Shown here in pieces: positions 5,460 through 7,484 of a stretch of DNA of 7,484 nucleotides (positions are counted from its first letter, which is position 1; each line of letters begins with the position of its first letter). The stretch comes from Planctomycetota bacterium (lineage in GTDB: Bacteria > Planctomycetota > UBA8108 > UBA1146 > JAJFFE01), in contig JAGQRC010000155.1 of assembly GCA_020425835.1 (NCBI GenBank), positions 1-7,484 of the forward strand, written 5' to 3'. The translations under genes and the position numbers were made by a program. The notes below the pieces were generated by a model. That model was not told the origin of the DNA. It ran no database searches and saw only the letters and a list, made by a program, of their open reading frames with translations.

Positions 5460-6923
5460 ATGACCAACATCGCGCGCGCCCTCCGCCAAGCACTTCCCGG
5501 AGACCGTATCCTCACGGATCCCGGGGAGATCGCCCTCTACGACGCCGATGGGCTGATGCTGCATCGACGCACCCCCGGCGGCGTGGTGCTCGTCCGGTCT
5601 CGGGAGGAGGCGCTGGCCGTCCTCCGGATCCTCCACCGGCAGCGCGTGCCGTTCGTCCCGCGGGGTGCGGGAACCGGCTTGTCCGGAGGCGCGGTGCCGC
5701 TCGACGACGCCTGGGTCGTCGACGTCCACCGCATGCGCCGGGTGCTCCACCTCGATCCGGTCGACCGGTTCGCGCGGGTCGAGCCCGGAGTGATCAACCT
5801 CGACCTCGACCACGCGGCGGCCGCACATGGCCTCCGGTACGCGCCCGACCCGTCGAGCCAGAAGGTCTGCACGATCGGTGGGAACGTCGCCGAGAACTCG
5901 GGTGGACCCCACTGCTTTCTCCACGGCATGACGTCGAGACACGTCCTCGGAGTGACCTTCGCCCTCCCCGATGGCGAGGTGATCGAGCTCGGCGGACCGC
6001 CGGGGACGGCCACCGGTATCGACTGGCGCGGGCTCTTCATCGGCGCCGAGGGCACGTTCGGCATCACGCTCGAAGCGGTGCTCCAGCTGGTGGCGCGCCC
6101 GGAGGTCGTGCGGACGTACCTCGCCGCGTTCCCGACGTTGGTCGGCGCGTGTCACACCGTGTCGCGGATCATCCGCGAGGGGCTTCAACCGGGAGCGTTG
6201 GAGATCCTCGATCGCCTGACCATCCGCGCCATCGAGGATTCCGTCTTCCGGGCGGGATACCCGACCGACGCCGAAGCGGTCCTCCTGCTCGAGCTCGAGG
6301 GCACCGCGGAGTGCGTGGAGTACGAGGCTCCGTTGGTCGAAGCGGCGTGTCGAGCCGAAGGCTGCCTCACGCTCGAGGAGGCGGATGACGAAGAGGGCCG
6401 ACAGCGACTGTGGCGCGGGCGAAAGGGGGCGTTCGGCGCCATGGGGCGACTCGGTCGTGACCTGTACGTGCTGGACGGTGTCGTGCCTCGATCGAGGCTC
6501 GCGGAGGTGATCGAAGAGGTGCAGCGGATCGGCGAGCGCTACGCCGTGCGTCTGTCCAACGTCTTCCACGCCGGGGACGGCAATCTGCACCCGAACATCT
6601 CGTTCGACTCTCGGGATCCCGACGAGACCGCGCGCGTGCAGCACGCGGGTCGCGAGATCCTCGAGCTCTGCGTCGAAGTCGGGGGAACGCTCTCGGGTGA
6701 GCACGGGATCGGTCTCGAGAAGCGAGAGTTCATGCCGTGGGTCTTCGATGAGGACGACCTCGCGACGCAGCTCGCCGTCCGCGATGCCATCGACCCGAGA
6801 CGCCTCTCGAATCCGGGGAAGATCTTCCCCACCGGCCGCTCGTGCACCGAGAGCGGTGTCCGCACCGCGGAGCACGCGGATCGCGTCGAGCGCCTCCTCG
6901 GGCGGGCGGACGACGCGGAGTAG
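5460..6923 (+). CDS. glcD: GlcD-type FAD-linked 2-hydroxyacid oxidase/dehydrogenase subunit
   Basis: A cytoplasmic flavoprotein of 487 residues, close to the usual GlcD length of about 460-500. The family oxidises glycolate, D-lactate or related 2-hydroxy acids to 2-oxo acids. The N-terminal PCMH-type FAD domain spans about 35-215: RGAGTGLSGGAVP (68-80) is the pyrophosphate-binding loop, CTIGGNVAENSGGPHC (137-152) is the GlcD signature, and GAEGTFGITLE (195-205) follows. The C-terminal oxidase domain has DGVVPRS (339-345), the paired His of HAGDGNLHP (370-378), GEHGIGLEK (413-421) and NPGKIFP (451-457). All expected motifs are intact. A charged tail of about 28 residues follows. In glycolate oxidase, GlcD works with GlcE and the Fe-S subunit GlcF; neither is beside it here, because both flanking genes lie on the other strand. 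It may therefore be a stand-alone D-lactate or 2-hydroxyglutarate dehydrogenase relative. The symbol names the subfamily, not a proven substrate. Confidence 0.93.
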   Translation: MTNIARALRQALPGDRILTDPGEIALYDADGLMLHRRTPGGVVLVRSREEALAVLRILHRQRVPFVPRGAGTGLSGGAVPLDDAWVVDVHRMRRVLHLDPVDRFARVEPGVINLDLDHAAAAHGLRYAPDPSSQKVCTIGGNVAENSGGPHCFLHGMTSRHVLGVTFALPDGEVIELGGPPGTATGIDWRGLFIGAEGTFGITLEAVLQLVARPEVVRTYLAAFPTLVGACHTVSRIIREGLQPGALEILDRLTIRAIEDSVFRAGYPTDAEAVLLLELEGTAECVEYEAPLVEAACRAEGCLTLEEADDEEGRQRLWRGRKGAFGAMGRLGRDLYVLDGVVPRSRLAEVIEEVQRIGERYAVRLSNVFHAGDGNLHPNISFDSRDPDETARVQHAGREILELCVEVGGTLSGEHGIGLEKREFMPWVFDEDDLATQLAVRDAIDPRRLSNPGKIFPTGRSCTESGVRTAEHADRVERLLGRADDAE

Positions 6924-6935
6924 ATCGGCGTTGGA

Positions 6936-7403
6936 TCAGTAGCGCTGGGCGTCCTTGACCATTCGGCAACCGGCGATCCCGCTGGCGAGCTTCTGGTTGA
7001 ACCAGGCCAGGGTGTCCTCCTTCTCGACGCCGCCGTCCGGATCGTTGAATTGGATCCGACCTCCGCCGACTCCGGTGAGCACGATGATGTGCCCCACGCC
7101 GAACCAGTACCCCGCACACCAGATCGGGCCGCTGTCGCGAAGATCTCGGAAGAGGTCCGCCTCCGTGAGTTGATTGCTCAGGGGCAGCGGCTTCAGACCG
7201 ACGTTCTTCGCGAGCGTGATGAACTCGGTCGGATAGAGGCCGACGGTATCGGCTCGGGCGTACGCATCGGGCACGGTGAACATCGGTCCCTGACGACCGG
7301 TCTGAGACTGCCAGTACGACCAGATCATGCTCGCGCTGGCGTGCCAGCAGCTGTTCGGCTTCTCCTGGGCGACGGTCGGGACCTTCAGGCGGATCTTGGG
7401 CAT
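6936..7403 (-). CDS. Papain-like cysteine protease, AvrRpt2/C70-like
   Basis: A 155-residue protein with the core of a papain-fold cysteine protease. Gln13 and Cys19 (in QEKPNSCWHASASMIW) have the same six-residue spacing as the oxyanion-hole Gln and catalytic Cys of papain. His105 (VGHIIVLTGV) and Asn120 or Asp121 (QFNDPDGG) would complete the triad. The SCWHASA block resembles the AvrRpt2 (C70) group, though a C39-like assignment is also possible. Apart from the core there is almost nothing: no signal peptide, membrane segment or propeptide. It is therefore cytoplasmic or exported by a route other than Sec. The start is ATG at 7403 with GGAG 5 nt upstream. The frame remains open to the window end but has no other ATG, GTG or TTG there, so an N-terminal extension is possible but less likely. 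The gene converges on the glcD-like gene, leaving only 12 bp between stop codons. Its substrate is unknown. Confidence 0.85.
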   Translation of the reverse strand: MPKIRLKVPTVAQEKPNSCWHASASMIWSYWQSQTGRQGPMFTVPDAYARADTVGLYPTEFITLAKNVGLKPLPLSNQLTEADLFRDLRDSGPIWCAGYWFGVGHIIVLTGVGGGRIQFNDPDGGVEKEDTLAWFNQKLASGIAGCRMVKDAQRY

Positions 7404-7422
7404 GAGCTCTCCGAGGGGTGGG

Positions 7423-7438
7423 CTCGCAACATCGCGAG
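7423..7438. repeat. Small inverted repeat upstream of the cysteine protease gene
   Basis: CTCGC (7423-7427) and GCGAG (7434-7438) are inverted 5-bp arms around AACATC, 20 bp before the protease start. The arms are short enough to occur by chance in G+C-rich DNA. It could be part of an operator or a small leader hairpin. No clear promoter hexamers are visible between here and the window end. Confidence 0.2.
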
Positions 7439-7484
7439 TCGGCGATAGAGCCGCGACCCCACTCGGGGTGCGTGGGCGGGCCAG

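Noticed and set aside
5247..6875. A 543-codon extension of the carboxypeptidase reading frame, upstream of its signal peptide and antisense to the glcD-like gene.
   Set aside because: It is Asp/Glu/Arg/His-rich without a recognisable domain and mirrors a gene with all expected motifs. The peptidase has its own signal peptide and ribosome binding site at 5246.
7050..7448. A 132-codon plus-strand frame over the cysteine protease.
   Set aside because: It is antisense to a gene with an intact catalytic motif set and has no recognisable feature of its own.
1..7484. CRISPR arrays, tRNA or rRNA genes, insertion sequences and phage genes.
   Set aside because: No regularly spaced repeats, no conserved RNA sequences, and no transposase or integrase motifs were seen.

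Overview
This is a G+C-rich bacterial segment, about two-thirds G+C by eye, with six protein-coding genes packed at high density. I found no RNA genes, insertion sequences, phage genes or CRISPR arrays. The Sec signal peptide and the lipoprotein signal suggest a bacterium with an exported or periplasmic compartment. The gene style would fit a G+C-rich Gram-negative lineage such as Myxococcota or Planctomycetota, but the sequence alone does not settle taxonomy.

Left part (1-2051, + strand): the C-terminal part of glucose-6-phosphate isomerase (pgi), cut by the window start. After an 86-base gap comes a lipoprotein of unknown function, with a Ser/Pro-rich linker and a small alpha/beta-like C-terminal domain. 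The gap holds a tandem 15-bp repeat whose last, degenerate copy supplies the likely ribosome binding site.

Middle part (2042-5246, - strand): a short XRE-type helix-turn-helix regulator whose 3' end overlaps the lipoprotein gene tail to tail by 10 bp. Upstream of it on the same strand is a large exported M14-family zinc carboxypeptidase with a C-terminal glutamine-amidotransferase-like domain. The roughly 190-210 bp between them holds a palindrome and repeated CGAGTG words that could be an operator.

Right part (5247-7484): a divergent intergenic region with an 8-bp inverted repeat. It is followed by a GlcD-type FAD-linked oxidase on the + strand, without glcE or glcF next to it and possibly expressed from a leaderless transcript. 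On the - strand, 12 bp from its end, lies a small papain-fold cysteine protease resembling the AvrRpt2/C70 group, with no signal peptide.

The genes do not form one obvious pathway. pgi is central carbon metabolism, GlcD oxidises a 2-hydroxy acid, and the two peptidases act in different compartments. I see no convincing multi-gene novel system. The items most worth a second look are the C70-like protease, the regulator with its candidate operator, the orphan GlcD and the repeat-borne ribosome binding site.
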